NCBI RefSeq assembly: GCF_002953195.1
Contig: NZ_CP026377.1
Span: 4,402,001-4,466,000, forward strand
Source: Mixta gaviniae
Lineage (GTDB): Bacteria > Pseudomonadota > Gammaproteobacteria > Enterobacterales > Enterobacteriaceae
DNA: 64,000 bases
Reading direction: 5' to 3'
Positions 49,336-60,345 of this stretch are shown here, piece after piece; the first letter of the stretch is position 1, and every line of letters begins with the position of its first letter. Under the pieces are notes generated by a model. It saw nothing but the letters and a program-made list of their open reading frames with translations, ran no database searches and had not been told where the DNA came from. The position numbers and the translations under genes are program-made.

Positions 49336-50610
49336 ATGACGACGATTTACACCGCCCTGCTTTACCTTATACAGCCTCTGATCTGGCTGCGCCTCTGGCT
49401 GCGCGGCCGCAAAGCGCCTGCCTATCGTAAACGCTGGGCGGAACGCTACGGCTTTTGCGCCGGCAAAGTGAGTCCGGGCGGGATCCTGCTGCACTCGGTT
49501 TCCGTCGGTGAAACGCTGGCCGCGGTGCCGCTGGTGCGCGCGCTGCGTCACCGCTATCCCACGTTGCCGATTACCGTCACTACCATGACACCGACCGGAT
49601 CGGAACGCGCTCAGTCCGCATTCGGCAAAGATGTGCATCATGTCTATCTGCCCTATGACCTGCCCGGCGCCATTAACCGTTTTCTGAATACGGCCGATCC
49701 CCGGCTGGTGATCATTATGGAAACTGAGCTGTGGCCTAATTTTATTAAAGCGCTGCACGATCGGCAGGTGCCGCTGGTTATCGCCAATGCGCGGCTGTCG
49801 GCTCGCTCGGCGAAGGGCTATAAGAAGCTGGGCAATTTTATGCGACGGCTGCTGCAGCGTATTACGCTGATCGCCGCGCAGAACGAAGAAGATGGCGCGC
49901 GCTTTGTCGAGCTGGGCCTGAAGCGCTCGCAGCTGGCGATCACCGGCAGCCTGAAATTCGATATTTCCGTGACGCCTGAGCTGGCGGCGCGCGCGGTAAC
50001 GCTGCGTCGTCAATGGGCGCCACGCCGCCCGGTCTGGATCGCCACCAGCACGCACGAAGGCGAAGAGAGCATTATGCTGGAGGCGCATCGCCGCCTGCTG
50101 GCGCGCTTCCCCGATCTGCTGCTGATCCTGGTGCCGCGCCACCCGGAACGTTTTGAAACCGCCCGCGAAATGACGCAGAAAAGCGGCTTCAGCTATACCC
50201 TGCGCAGCAGCGGAGAAATTCCGTCCAGCGGCACTCAGGTGGTGATTGGCGATACCATGGGCGAGTTGATGCTGCTTTACGGCATCGCCGACCTGGCTTT
50301 TGTCGGCGGCAGCCTGGTGGAGCGCGGCGGCCATAATCCGCTGGAGCCGGCGGCGCACGCCATTCCGGTGCTGATGGGCCCGCACACCTTTAACTTCAAA
50401 GATATCTGCAGCAAACTGAAGCAGGCTGACGGCCTGATTACGGTAACGGACACCGCCTCGCTGGTGCATGAAATCGGCAATTTGCTGGTGGATGACGACT
50501 ATCGACGCTATCACGGCCGCCACGCCGTTGAGGTACTCCATCAGAACCAGGGCGCGCTGCAGCGCCTGCTTCAGCTGCTTGAACCCTACCTTCCGCCACG
50601 GAATCATTAA
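49336..50610 (+). CDS. waaA: Kdo transferase (lipid IVA 3-deoxy-D-manno-octulosonic acid transferase)
   Basis: 424 residues against 425 in E. coli. It adds two Kdo residues to lipid IVA. A short N-terminal membrane anchor (LLYLIQPLIWLRLWL) is followed by the catalytic HSVSVGETLA segment with the nucleophilic Glu, and the C-terminal domain has VPRHPERF and GGSLVERGGHNPLEPAA. It is essential in most enterobacteria. The waaE start follows the stop codon without a gap, so the genes are coupled. Confidence 0.97.
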   Translation: MTTIYTALLYLIQPLIWLRLWLRGRKAPAYRKRWAERYGFCAGKVSPGGILLHSVSVGETLAAVPLVRALRHRYPTLPITVTTMTPTGSERAQSAFGKDVHHVYLPYDLPGAINRFLNTADPRLVIIMETELWPNFIKALHDRQVPLVIANARLSARSAKGYKKLGNFMRRLLQRITLIAAQNEEDGARFVELGLKRSQLAITGSLKFDISVTPELAARAVTLRRQWAPRRPVWIATSTHEGEESIMLEAHRRLLARFPDLLLILVPRHPERFETAREMTQKSGFSYTLRSSGEIPSSGTQVVIGDTMGELMLLYGIADLAFVGGSLVERGGHNPLEPAAHAIPVLMGPHTFNFKDICSKLKQADGLITVTDTASLVHEIGNLLVDDDYRRYHGRHAVEVLHQNQGALQRLLQLLEPYLPPRNH

Positions 50611-51869
<1,259 letters not shown>

Positions 51870-51963
51870 GGCGCCTCAGAAAAGCCCGCCGCCTGAGACG
51901 CGACAGCCCGCGCGCCCGTCAATCCGGCACGCAGCACCGTTCAGTGTTCGCGCGCTATGCCCG

Positions 51964-52773
51964 CTATTTCTGGCAGTTACGGCAGAAAAAGGTGCTGCGC
52001 TGCCCATGCTTCGCACTGTCGATCGGCGTGCCGCAAACGCGACAGGGTTCTCCGGCACGGCCATATACCTGCAGCTGCTGAGCAAAATAGCCCGGTTTGC
52101 CGTCGCTCTGCAGAAAATCGCGCAGCGTCGTGCCGCCCTGCTCAATAGAACGTAGCAGTACCGCCTTAATGGTTTTCACCAGCAGCGCCGCCTCTTCACG
52201 GCTCAGCGACATCGCCGGACGATCGGGCAGGATCCCGGCGGCGAAAAGCGATTCACTGGCGTAGATGTTGCCCACGCCGACCACCAGCTTGTTATCCATC
52301 AGCCAGGGCTTGACGGCCGTGCGCTTGCCGCGTGATTTTTCAAACAGATAGTCCGTGCTGAACTGCTCGCTGAGCGGTTCCGGCCCGAGGTGTGCCAGCA
52401 CATTGCTGCCCTGCAGGTCGCTGCTCCACAGCCAGGCGCCGAAACGACGCGGATCGGTATAGCGCAGCACTTTGCCGTTACTCATCACCAGATCGACATG
52501 ATCGTGCTTCGCCGCCGGGATCTCTTCCGGCAGCACGCGCAGGCTGCCTGACATGCCCAGGTGAATGATGATCCACCCATGCGGCAGCTCCAGCAGCAGA
52601 TATTTCGCGCGCCGCTGGACGCTCAGCACCGGCTGATCGCTCAGGGCGTGGATCTCCTGCGAGACGGGCCAGCGCAGGCGCGGATTGCGCACTACCGCGT
52701 GCAGAATTGTCTCCCCCACCAGATGCGGTTCAATGCCGCGACGGCTGGTTTCTACCTCAGGTAATTCAGGCAT
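51964..52773 (-). CDS. mutM: Formamidopyrimidine-DNA glycosylase
   Basis: 269 residues, the family length. It excises 8-oxoguanine and cleaves the abasic site. After Met removal Pro-1 is the Schiff-base nucleophile and Glu-2 the catalytic acid ([14 protein letters not shown]). The H2TH region ([16 protein letters not shown]) and C-terminal zinc finger (CRVCGTPI...CRNCQ) are intact. It is downstream of rpmBG, as in E. coli. Confidence 0.97.
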   Translation of the reverse strand: MPELPEVETSRRGIEPHLVGETILHAVVRNPRLRWPVSQEIHALSDQPVLSVQRRAKYLLLELPHGWIIIHLGMSGSLRVLPEEIPAAKHDHVDLVMSNGKVLRYTDPRRFGAWLWSSDLQGSNVLAHLGPEPLSEQFSTDYLFEKSRGKRTAVKPWLMDNKLVVGVGNIYASESLFAAGILPDRPAMSLSREEAALLVKTIKAVLLRSIEQGGTTLRDFLQSDGKPGYFAQQLQVYGRAGEPCRVCGTPIDSAKHGQRSTFFCRNCQK

Positions 52774-52808
52774 GGCAGCTCCTCACGTTTTACGGTCTCA
52801 TAAAAAAC

Positions 52809-52835
52809 AAAAAACCCGGCCGGAGCCGGGTTTTT
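52809..52835 (-). terminator. Terminator after rpmG
   Basis: CCCGGC (52815-52820), CGGA loop and GCCGGG (52825-52830). On the minus strand six T residues follow, and the A-run on the other side makes it nearly symmetric. It separates rpmBG from mutM. Confidence 0.85.
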
Positions 52836-52849
52836 CGTGGAAGCCGCAA

Positions 52850-53020
<171 letters not shown>

Positions 53021-53028
53021 TCAGTTCC

Positions 53029-53286
<258 letters not shown>

Positions 53287-53410
53287 TCAGCTCGAGCTTT
53301 AAAAATTAGGTTTTGGCCGCCTCGTCAGGCTTGTAGCCCATCCAGGCGAGTTCCATGCGAACCCGCTGAGCAGGCCTAAACGCCAAACCCGAGATTCTCA
53401 AAGGTGGCGT

Positions 53411-53439
53411 AGTATACGCCTTGTCGCGCCAGCGCTCAA
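53411..53439 (-). promoter_or_regulatory. Sigma-70 promoter of rpmBG
   Basis: On the minus strand TTGAGC (53439-53434), a 17-base spacer and TATACT (53416-53411), matching 4 and 5 of 6 consensus bases with ideal spacing. The spacer and flanks are GC-rich, as often seen at ribosomal protein promoters. Confidence 0.65.
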
Positions 53440-53502
53440 GTCCCGAACAGATAAAGATCCCAGGGGATCGCCGAAATAGTGCAGAAACGCGCCGTTTTTT
53501 GC

Positions 53503-54153
53503 CTACAGCCAGCCTCTTTCGGCAAAAGAAACGTATTCGCCCTTTCCTATCACCAGATGGTCGAGCAGGCGAATATTCATTAACTGGCAGGCCTGGCGGA
53601 TCTGCTGCGTAATATTCCGGTCGGCGGCGCTGGGCTCGGCGCAGCCAGAAGGGTGATTATGCGCCAGAATCAGCGCCGCCGCATTCATCTTGAGCGCTGC
53701 GCGCACGATTTCGCGTGGATGCACCTCCACGCTGGCGATGCTGCCGGAGAACATCTGCTGCGCCTGCAGCACGCGGTGCTGGTTATCGAGAAAAAGCGCC
53801 ATAAAGATCTCCCGCTCCTGATGCGCCAGCACGCTTTGTAGATAATCCTGCGTCACCTGCGGGTTCTCCAGCGCGTTTTCCTGCATCATCTGCGCGCTGA
53901 AAAAGCGGCGCGCCAGTTCCGCCACCGCATGCAGCTGCGCCAGCTTGGCATCGCCCACGCCTTTTATCGTCCTGAAAGCGCTTTTCTCAGCGCTCATGAG
54001 GCGATAAAGCGAGCCGAAGGTCTTTAGCAGCTCGTCCGCCAGCGCCAGCACTGGCTTGCCGCTGACGCCAGTACGTAGAAAAATCGCCAGCAGTTCGGCG
54101 TCGCTCAGCGCCGACGCCCCCATCTTATGCAGTTTTTCGCGCGGCTTTAACAT
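53503..54153 (-). CDS. radC: RadC family protein (JAB/MPN domain)
   Basis: 216 residues from the ATG at 54153 (MLKPREKL), with GGGAGG 5 bases upstream; the adjacent ATG at 54156 is only 2 bases from it. N-terminal helix-hairpin-helix region ([12 protein letters not shown]), then a JAMM-like metal domain with EVHPREIV and [14 protein letters not shown]. The historic link to RecG-type repair was later withdrawn, and the function is uncertain. It is divergent from coaBC, as in E. coli (yicR). Confidence 0.9.
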   Translation of the reverse strand: MLKPREKLHKMGASALSDAELLAIFLRTGVSGKPVLALADELLKTFGSLYRLMSAEKSAFRTIKGVGDAKLAQLHAVAELARRFFSAQMMQENALENPQVTQDYLQSVLAHQEREIFMALFLDNQHRVLQAQQMFSGSIASVEVHPREIVRAALKMNAAALILAHNHPSGCAEPSAADRNITQQIRQACQLMNIRLLDHLVIGKGEYVSFAERGWL

Positions 54154-54351
54154 CATCGCCTCCCTTCGGCTTGTGGATCCCTCACGCCGCTACTGTGCCC
54201 CTGCTGACCAGAAGACGCTACCAAACGTGCTTTACTTTTCGGCACGTCTCGCAAAGGTGGCGGGATGCTAAACGGCGCGGCGGGGAGAGTGTGATAAAAT
54301 CGGCGAATTATGTCACCGCCCGGCATGGCAAAGGGCGATTAAGGGGCAAGA

Positions 54352-55572
54352 GTGAAAATGATGGGATTAACCGGAAAACATATCGTATTGGGCGTAAGCG
54401 GCGGCATCGCGGCGTACAAAACGCCTGAACTGGTGCGGCGTTTGCGCGATCGCGGCGCAGAAGTGCGCGTGGTGATGACGGAGGCCGCCAAAGCCTTTAT
54501 CACGCCGCTGACCTTGCAGGCCGTTTCCGGCTATCCGGTCTATGACGATCTGCTCGACCCGGCGGCGGAAGCGGCGATGGGCCATATCGAGCTGGGCAAA
54601 TGGGCTGACCTGGTGATTCTTGCGCCCGCCACTGCCGATCTGATCGCCCGCGTGGCGGCGGGCATGGCAAACGATCTGGTGACGACGCTTTGCCTGGCGA
54701 CTGCGGCGCCGCTGGCGGTAGTGCCGGCGATGAACCAACAGATGTATCGCGCGCTGCCGACGCAGGAAAACCTGCAGCGTCTTGCCGGGCGTGGCGTGAT
54801 GCTTTGGGGGCCGGACAGCGGCAGCCAGGCGTGCGGCGATGTCGGCCCCGGTCGGATGCTCGACCCGCTGGCGATTGTCGATCGCGCCCTCGCCTGGGCG
54901 ATGCCGGTCAACGATCTGCAGCATCTGAGTATCATGATTACCGCCGGCCCGACGCGCGAGGCGCTCGATCCGGTGCGCTATATCACTAATCACAGCTCCG
55001 GCAAGATGGGCTTCGCGATTGCCGCCGCCGCCGCCGCCCGCGGCGCGAACGTGACGCTGGTCGCCGGTCCGGTTTCGCTGTCCACCCCCGCCGGGGTGAA
55101 GCGCATCGACGTCACCAGCGCGCTGGAGATGGAAAACGCGGTCATGGCGCAAATTGCGCAGCAGAACATTTTTATTGGCAGCGCAGCCGTGGCAGACTAC
55201 CGCGCGGTGGCCATCGCAGCGGAAAAAATCAAGAAACAGGGTGATGAGATCACGCTGAAGATGGTAAAAAATCCTGACATTGTCGCCGGCGTCGGCGCGA
55301 TGCGCGAATCACGTCCTTATGTCGTAGGGTTTGCCGCTGAAACCCGTAATGTGGAAGAATACGCCCAACAAAAACGTGTGCGGAAAAATCTGGACCTTAT
55401 CTGCGCCAACGATGTTTCTAAATCCGGGCAAGGTTTCAACAGCGATACCAATGCTCTTCACCTTTTCTGGCAGGAGGGAGAAAAAGTTTTGCCGCTTGCG
55501 GACAAAACGCTCCTTGGCCAGCAGTTATTAGACGAGATTGTCAGCCGTTATGATGAAAAAAATCGACGTTAA
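54352..55572 (+). CDS. coaBC: Bifunctional phosphopantothenoylcysteine decarboxylase / phosphopantothenate-cysteine ligase
   Basis: 406 residues from a GTG at 54352 with AGGGG upstream; ATGs at 54358 and 54361 are also possible. N-terminal CoaC flavoprotein half ([26 protein letters not shown], the [10 protein letters not shown] loop) and C-terminal CoaB half ([30 protein letters not shown]). It performs two consecutive steps to coenzyme A using CTP and cysteine. It overlaps dut by 23 bases. Confidence 0.96.
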   Translation: MKMMGLTGKHIVLGVSGGIAAYKTPELVRRLRDRGAEVRVVMTEAAKAFITPLTLQAVSGYPVYDDLLDPAAEAAMGHIELGKWADLVILAPATADLIARVAAGMANDLVTTLCLATAAPLAVVPAMNQQMYRALPTQENLQRLAGRGVMLWGPDSGSQACGDVGPGRMLDPLAIVDRALAWAMPVNDLQHLSIMITAGPTREALDPVRYITNHSSGKMGFAIAAAAAARGANVTLVAGPVSLSTPAGVKRIDVTSALEMENAVMAQIAQQNIFIGSAAVADYRAVAIAAEKIKKQGDEITLKMVKNPDIVAGVGAMRESRPYVVGFAAETRNVEEYAQQKRVRKNLDLICANDVSKSGQGFNSDTNALHLFWQEGEKVLPLADKTLLGQQLLDEIVSRYDEKNRR

Positions 55573-56008
55573 AATTCTTGATGCGCGCGTCGGCAAGGAT
55601 TTCCCCCTGCCTGCGTACGCTACCTCTGGTTCCGCAGGCCTGGATTTGCGCGCCTGCCTGGATGCCCCTCAGGAGCTGGCGCCGGGCGCCACGGCGCTGC
55701 TGCCGACCGGGCTGGCTATCCATATCGCCGACCCGTCGCTGGCCGCCGTAATTTTGCCGCGCTCCGGACTCGGCCATAAACATGGCATCGTGCTGGGCAA
55801 CCTGGTGGGTCTGATCGACTCCGATTATCAGGGCCAGTTGATGGTATCCATCTGGAACCGCAGCCAGCAGAGCTTTACCGTTCAGCCTGGCGAGCGCATC
55901 GCCCAGCTGGTTTTTGTGCCGGTCGTGCAGGCGGAATTCAACCTCGTTGAGGATTTCGACGCCAGCGCGCGCGGCGAAGGCGGTTTCGGTCACTCTGGTC
56001 GGAATTAA
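55550..56008 (+). CDS. dut: Deoxyuridine 5'-triphosphate nucleotidohydrolase
   Basis: 152 residues from the first of two adjacent ATGs ([10 protein letters not shown]), within the end of coaBC. It is a trimeric dUTPase that removes dUTP and supplies dUMP for thymidylate. All five family motifs are seen, among them [37 protein letters not shown] and [10 protein letters not shown]. The overlap with coaBC suggests coupled translation. Confidence 0.97.
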   Translation: MMKKIDVKILDARVGKDFPLPAYATSGSAGLDLRACLDAPQELAPGATALLPTGLAIHIADPSLAAVILPRSGLGHKHGIVLGNLVGLIDSDYQGQLMVSIWNRSQQSFTVQPGERIAQLVFVPVVQAEFNLVEDFDASARGEGGFGHSGRN

Positions 56009-56129
56009 ACGCGCAGCGAACACCCTCCGTAACCCGAATTGTTTATTTTTCAGCACCGTGAGAGGCATTCTCACGGATGCTGCGTGGGCCTTTGCCCGTT
56101 TATGGTAAATCTCAGGGGTTTATAACGTC

Positions 56130-56726
56130 ATGGCAGAAAAAAAGAGCGCGAAAAGGAATCGTCGCGATGAAATCCTGCAGGCTCTGGCGCAGATGCTGGA
56201 ATCCAGCGACGGCAGTCAACGTATCACCACCGCCAAGCTGGCCGCCACCGTAGGTGTTTCGGAAGCGGCGCTTTACCGCCACTTTCCCAGCAAAACGCGT
56301 ATGTTTGACAGCCTGATCGAGTTTATTGAAGACAGCCTGATCACGCGTATTAACGCCATCCTGAAAGATGAAAAAGAGACCATGACGCGCCTGCGCATGA
56401 TCGTGCAGCTTATTCTGGGCTTCGGCGAGCGCAATCCCGGTCTGACGCGTATTCTGACCGGACATGCGCTGATGTTTGAACAGGATCGCCTGCAGGGCCG
56501 TATTAACCAGCTTTTCGAACGTATTGAGGTTCAGCTGCGGCAGGTAATGCGCGAACGGAAAATGCGCGAGGGTGAAGGTTTTATCACTGATGAAACGCTG
56601 CTGGCCAGCCAGCTGCTGGCCTTCTGCGAGGGGCTGCTGTCGCGCTTTGTGCGCTCCGAGTTCCGCTATCAGCCAACGCAGGAGTTCGAAGCGCGCTGGC
56701 CGCTGCTGGCGGCGCAGCTGGTTTAA
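56130..56726 (+). CDS. slmA: Nucleoid occlusion factor SlmA
   Basis: 198 residues, TetR family. The N-terminal helix-turn-helix reads [20 protein letters not shown], and the remaining helical domain dimerises and binds FtsZ. It blocks Z-ring formation over unsegregated DNA. A 21-base dyad (56056-56076) without T-run lies between dut and slmA. Convergent with pyrE. Confidence 0.96.
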   Translation: MAEKKSAKRNRRDEILQALAQMLESSDGSQRITTAKLAATVGVSEAALYRHFPSKTRMFDSLIEFIEDSLITRINAILKDEKETMTRLRMIVQLILGFGERNPGLTRILTGHALMFEQDRLQGRINQLFERIEVQLRQVMRERKMREGEGFITDETLLASQLLAFCEGLLSRFVRSEFRYQPTQEFEARWPLLAAQLV

Positions 56727-56738
56727 GCACGCAGAGCG

Positions 56739-56763
56739 CGCCGGGCGGCGAATCTGCCCGGCG
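56739..56763. terminator. Hairpin between convergent slmA and pyrE
   Basis: CGCCGGGC (56739-56746) pairs with GCCCGGCG (56756-56763), 9-base loop. A weak T-run follows (GGTTT). It probably serves both genes. Confidence 0.5.
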
Positions 56764-56778
56764 TCGCGGTTTGAATCA

Positions 56779-57420
56779 TCAGATGCCGTAGCTTTTGCGG
56801 TAGGCGCGCACCGCCGCCAGATGGTCGGCCATTTCCGGTTTTTCTTCCAGATAGTCAATCAGATCGCTCAGCGTGATAATCGCGGTGACGTGACACTGAT
56901 AATCACGCTCCACTTCCTGAATCGCTGAAATGTCGCCGCGCCCGCGCTCCTGGCGGTCAAGGGAGATCAGCACGCCGGCCAGCCGTGCGCCGTGCGCGGC
57001 AATAATTTCCATCGACTCGCGGATAGCGGTGCCGGCGGTGATCACATCATCCACCAGCATCACGCGTCCTTCCAGCGGGCTACCGACCAGCAGACCGCCT
57101 TCGCCATGATCCTTCGCCTCTTTACGGTTAAAGCAGTAAGGTACATCGCGCTGGTGATGGTCGGCGAGCGCGACGGCGGTCGTGGTGGCGATCGGAATGC
57201 CTTTATAGGCAGGGCCGAACAGCAAATCGAAGTCAACGCCGGCATCAACCAGCGCCTGCGCGTAAAAGCGGCCCAGCAGCGCCAGATCGCGTCCGGTGTT
57301 GAACAGGCCCGCATTAAAGAAATAGGGGCTTTTGCGCCCTGATTTCAGGGTAAATTCGCCAAATTTCAGTACCTGCTTGTTTAAAGCAAACTCAATAAAA
57401 TCACGCTGCCAGGCTTTCAT
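56779..57420 (-). CDS. pyrE: Orotate phosphoribosyltransferase
   Basis: 213 residues from the ATG at 57420, with GAGGAG upstream; a start five codons earlier is not supported. It joins orotate to PRPP in pyrimidine synthesis. [14 protein letters not shown] and the PRPP loop [13 protein letters not shown] are conserved. It is downstream of rph and behind a transcription attenuator, so it should respond to UTP. Confidence 0.97.
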   Translation of the reverse strand: MKAWQRDFIEFALNKQVLKFGEFTLKSGRKSPYFFNAGLFNTGRDLALLGRFYAQALVDAGVDFDLLFGPAYKGIPIATTTAVALADHHQRDVPYCFNRKEAKDHGEGGLLVGSPLEGRVMLVDDVITAGTAIRESMEIIAAHGARLAGVLISLDRQERGRGDISAIQEVERDYQCHVTAIITLSDLIDYLEEKPEMADHLAAVRAYRKSYGI

Positions 57421-57444
57421 CTTCGCTCTCCTCAAAAATCAGAT

Positions 57445-57470
57445 ATAAAAAAGGCGACTCTCTGGTCGCC
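57445..57470 (-). terminator. pyrE attenuator between rph and pyrE
   Basis: On the minus strand GGCGAC, loop CAGAGA and GTCGCC (57470-57453), followed by a T-rich run (57452-57445). It lies between the rph stop and the pyrE start. In E. coli the same position holds the attenuator where UTP level couples translation of the rph end to transcription of pyrE. Confidence 0.88.
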
Positions 57471-57478
57471 TGAAATAC

Positions 57479-58195
57479 TCAGCTGTTCAGCGCCGCTTTC
57501 TGCGCCTGAATCAGGGTGTCGATGCCGCCTCGCGCCAGCGCCAGCAGCGTCAGCAGCTCTTCGTGGCTGAAGGGCTCGCCTTCCGCGGTGCCCTGCACTT
57601 CGATCATGCGGCCATCTTCCAGCATCACCACGTTCATGTCCGTTTCCGCAGCGGAATCTTCCACGTACTCCAGATCGCAAACCGCTTCGCCGTTAACGAT
57701 GCCGACGGAAATCGCCGCGACCATGCCTTTCATTGGGTTTTTCGCCAGCTTGCCCGCCGCGACCAGCGCATTAAGCGCATCCGCCAGCGCCACACACGCG
57801 CCGGTGATGGACGCGGTACGGGTGCCGCCATCGGCCTGCAGCACGTCACAATCCAGCGTAATGGTAAATTCGCCCAGCGCTTTCAGATCGACCGCGGCGC
57901 GCAGCGAGCGCGCGATAAGACGCTGAATTTCCAGCGTGCGCCCGCCCTGCTTGCCTTTAGCGGCTTCGCGCGCGTTGCGGCTATGCGTAGAACGCGGCAG
58001 CATGCCATATTCGGCGGTGATCCAGCCCTGCCCCTGGCCTTTCAGGAAGCGCGGCACGCCCTCTTCTACGGTGGCGGTGCAAAGCACCTTGGTATCGCCG
58101 AATTCAACCAGAACAGAACCTTCTGCATGTTTGGTGTAGTGACGAGTCAGGGTGACGGGACGCACCTGCTGTGTGAGACGGCCTGCTGGACGCAT
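57479..58195 (-). CDS. rph: Ribonuclease PH (intact)
   Basis: 238 residues, full length and without the frameshift found in E. coli K-12. It is a phosphorolytic 3'-5' exoribonuclease that trims tRNA 3' ends. The N-terminal [14 protein letters not shown] and the RNase PH core ([35 protein letters not shown]) are intact. It is followed by the attenuator and pyrE. A promoter is visible at 58229-58257. Confidence 0.97.
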   Translation of the reverse strand: MRPAGRLTQQVRPVTLTRHYTKHAEGSVLVEFGDTKVLCTATVEEGVPRFLKGQGQGWITAEYGMLPRSTHSRNAREAAKGKQGGRTLEIQRLIARSLRAAVDLKALGEFTITLDCDVLQADGGTRTASITGACVALADALNALVAAGKLAKNPMKGMVAAISVGIVNGEAVCDLEYVEDSAAETDMNVVMLEDGRMIEVQGTAEGEPFSHEELLTLLALARGGIDTLIQAQKAALNS

Positions 58196-58228
58196 GGTTT
58201 TTCTCCGGCTTGCTAATAGTGGCTGCGC

Positions 58229-58257
58229 ATTATACGGGCTTCAGCCGGCGCTGCCTA
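58229..58257 (-). promoter_or_regulatory. Promoter of rph-pyrE
   Basis: On the minus strand TAGGCA (58257-58252), a 17-base spacer and a perfect TATAAT (58234-58229), 34 bases from the rph start. The promoter lies just on the rph side of the accessory ABC cassette, so rph-pyrE keep their own control. Confidence 0.7.
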
Positions 58258-58301
58258 CCGACCCTTGCGCTGCTTTGCGTCAGAAAAAGCCGGAAGCAGG
58301 T

Positions 58302-59432
58302 TCAGTCCAGCGTTTTGCGGTAGGAGGCCAGCGCCAGCGCCACCACGATTATCGCCAGCGCGCCAAGCGGCAGCAGATCGGGCAGCAGCTCGGTAAATGT
58401 ATAGCCTTTCAGCATAATCCCTTTGATCAGACGGATAAAATAGGTCAGCGGCAGACAGGCGCCCAGCCACTGCGCCCAAAACGGCATGCTGATAAACGGG
58501 CTGATAAAGCCGGAAAGCATGACGGAAGGAATAAAATAGAACGAGGACATTTGCAGCGCCTGCAGCTGGTTTTGCGCCACGCTTGAAATGCTAATGCCGA
58601 TCGCCAGGCAGAGAAAAACGTAAAGCATCAGCACCGTAAACAGCAGAAAAACGTTGCCCAGCAGTGGAATATGGAACAAGAACACCGCACAAAGCAGGAT
58701 CAGGACCGACTGGAAAAGGCCGATTAACACATAGGGGATTATCTTGCCGCTAATCACTTCCAGACTGGTCAGCGGAGAAATCAGCAGGTTTTCTATCGCG
58801 CCGCTTTCCCGCTCCCGGGTAATAGCGAGCGCCGTCATAAGGATTAAGGTGGTGCTGAGTATCGAGCCGATAATGCCGGGAATGGTGTTGTACTGCGTAA
58901 TCCCCTCAGGATTAAACATGCGATGGATCACCAGTTCAACATCGTCCGCGGTTATCTCGCGGCGCAGCGCAGGCGGCAGCGCATGCTGAAACAGGGTTTT
59001 CGATGCCTGGGTAATGGCGCTCAGCGCGTTGCCTGTGGTTAAGGGGTCGATGGCATCGCCCTGTATCAGGATCTGCGGCTTTTCGCCGCGCAGCATTTGT
59101 TGCGTAAACCCCTGCGGAATGGTGACGATAAAAATGACCTCTCCCCGCACAAAAGCGGCCTGTGCCTCTTTTTCCGAGGCGACGGGCACCATCGAAAAAT
59201 AGCCGGTATTCTGCGCCGCTGAGACAAACACCTGGCTTAGCTGCTCAGTATCATAGTTAATCAGGGCGGCAGGAATATTACGCGCATCCATATTGACGGC
59301 ATAGCCAAGAATGGTGAGCTGCAGTAGCGGGGTTACCACCACCATAGCGATGGTAATACGATCCCGGCGCAGCTCGTGAATTTCTTTTATTACCACCCCA
59401 AGCCAGCGTAAAAAGGAAAAGTTAACGCGCAT
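58302..59432 (-). CDS. ABC-2 type transporter permease
   Basis: 376 residues: one N-terminal membrane helix (about 22-45), a large extracytoplasmic domain (about 46-170) and five C-terminal membrane helices, as in the YhhJ/YbhR family. ITRERESGAIENLLISPLTSLEVISGKIIPY is the conserved ABC-2 coupling region. Only one permease gene is present, so a homodimer is likely. The start lies 11 bases within the ATPase gene. Substrate is not evident; neighbours suggest a lipid or amphiphile. Confidence 0.85.
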   Translation of the reverse strand: MRVNFSFLRWLGVVIKEIHELRRDRITIAMVVVTPLLQLTILGYAVNMDARNIPAALINYDTEQLSQVFVSAAQNTGYFSMVPVASEKEAQAAFVRGEVIFIVTIPQGFTQQMLRGEKPQILIQGDAIDPLTTGNALSAITQASKTLFQHALPPALRREITADDVELVIHRMFNPEGITQYNTIPGIIGSILSTTLILMTALAITRERESGAIENLLISPLTSLEVISGKIIPYVLIGLFQSVLILLCAVFLFHIPLLGNVFLLFTVLMLYVFLCLAIGISISSVAQNQLQALQMSSFYFIPSVMLSGFISPFISMPFWAQWLGACLPLTYFIRLIKGIMLKGYTFTELLPDLLPLGALAIIVVALALASYRKTLD

Positions 59433-60345
59433 TGTCTTTAGCCTTGTTTCTCATCAGCCAGGTAAAGGCGTCTTCCAGGTGGGTTTCAACCCTGCAAACC
59501 TGATAGTGGGAAGGGACATGCATTGAAAGGATGGCGCTTAACAGGCTTTCATCATTTGAGGTGACAAACAGGCTGTTGCCGAATATCACCGTCTGTTCAA
59601 TACCCGGGAGGGTTAATAGCGCGCTTTCCAGCGCCGTCAGCCGGCTGCCGCTGATTTTAAAAGTGGCCAGCTGCTGCGCGTCGATAATTGACTGTACGCT
59701 CCCGCTGGCCAGCAGGTTACCGTAAGAGAGATAGGCGACCCGATGGCATCGCTCGGCCTCATCCATATAGTGCGTGCTGACGAGAATCGATATGCCCTGG
59801 TCGGAAAGCTGATGCAGCACCTGCCAAAATTCCCGGCGCGCTTTGGGATCGACGCCGGCGGTAGGCTCGTCTAAAAAAAGCAGCAAGGGTTGATGCAGCA
59901 TACAGGCTGCCAGCGCCAGACGCTGTTTCCAGCCGCCGGAAAGAAACTTCGCCAGCTGGTGCTGACGCGAGGAGAGACCCAGCTCCGCCAGAGTGCGGTC
60001 GACGCGCTGATTACGGCGATCCAGGTTATAGATACGCGCGATAAACAGCAGGTTTTCGCGGATAGAAAGATTGCCCCATAAAGAGAAATGCTGCGTCATA
60101 TAGCCGATATGGCTTTTAATCGCCTCGCGCTGCGTAAAGATATCCATTTTAAGGCAGTGGCCGCGACCGGAATCGGGTGTAATCAAACCGCACATCATCC
60201 GGATCGAGGTGGTTTTGCCGCTGCCGTTCGGCCCCAAAAAACCGTAAATCTCCCCTTGCCGTACGGTAAGCGAAAAGTCTTTAACCACGTGATTGTCGCC
60301 AAAGCGTTTATTCAGTTCGCAGACTTCGATGCAGTTATCGTTCAT
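59422..60345 (-). CDS. ABC transporter ATP-binding protein
   Basis: 307 residues from the ATG at 60345. Walker A GPNGSGKTTS, signature LSGGWKQRLAL (GGW as in the YbhF group rather than GGQ), Walker B LLLFLDEPTAGVDP and switch His in STHYMDEAERC are all there. A C-terminal extension of about 90 residues is typical of drug or lipid exporters of the DrrA/CcmA type. Starts overlap the end of the membrane-fusion gene by 11 bases and the gene overlaps the permease by 11 bases: one operon. Confidence 0.88.
   Translation of the reverse strand: MNDNCIEVCELNKRFGDNHVVKDFSLTVRQGEIYGFLGPNGSGKTTSIRMMCGLITPDSGRGHCLKMDIFTQREAIKSHIGYMTQHFSLWGNLSIRENLLFIARIYNLDRRNQRVDRTLAELGLSSRQHQLAKFLSGGWKQRLALAACMLHQPLLLFLDEPTAGVDPKARREFWQVLHQLSDQGISILVSTHYMDEAERCHRVAYLSYGNLLASGSVQSIIDAQQLATFKISGSRLTALESALLTLPGIEQTVIFGNSLFVTSNDESLLSAILSMHVPSHYQVCRVETHLEDAFTWLMRNKAKDNAR

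Noticed and set aside
56056..56076. Dyad CCGTGAGA/TCTCACGG between dut and slmA
   Set aside because: No T-run follows, so it is not called a terminator. It may be an operator or an mRNA hairpin, but nothing supports either.
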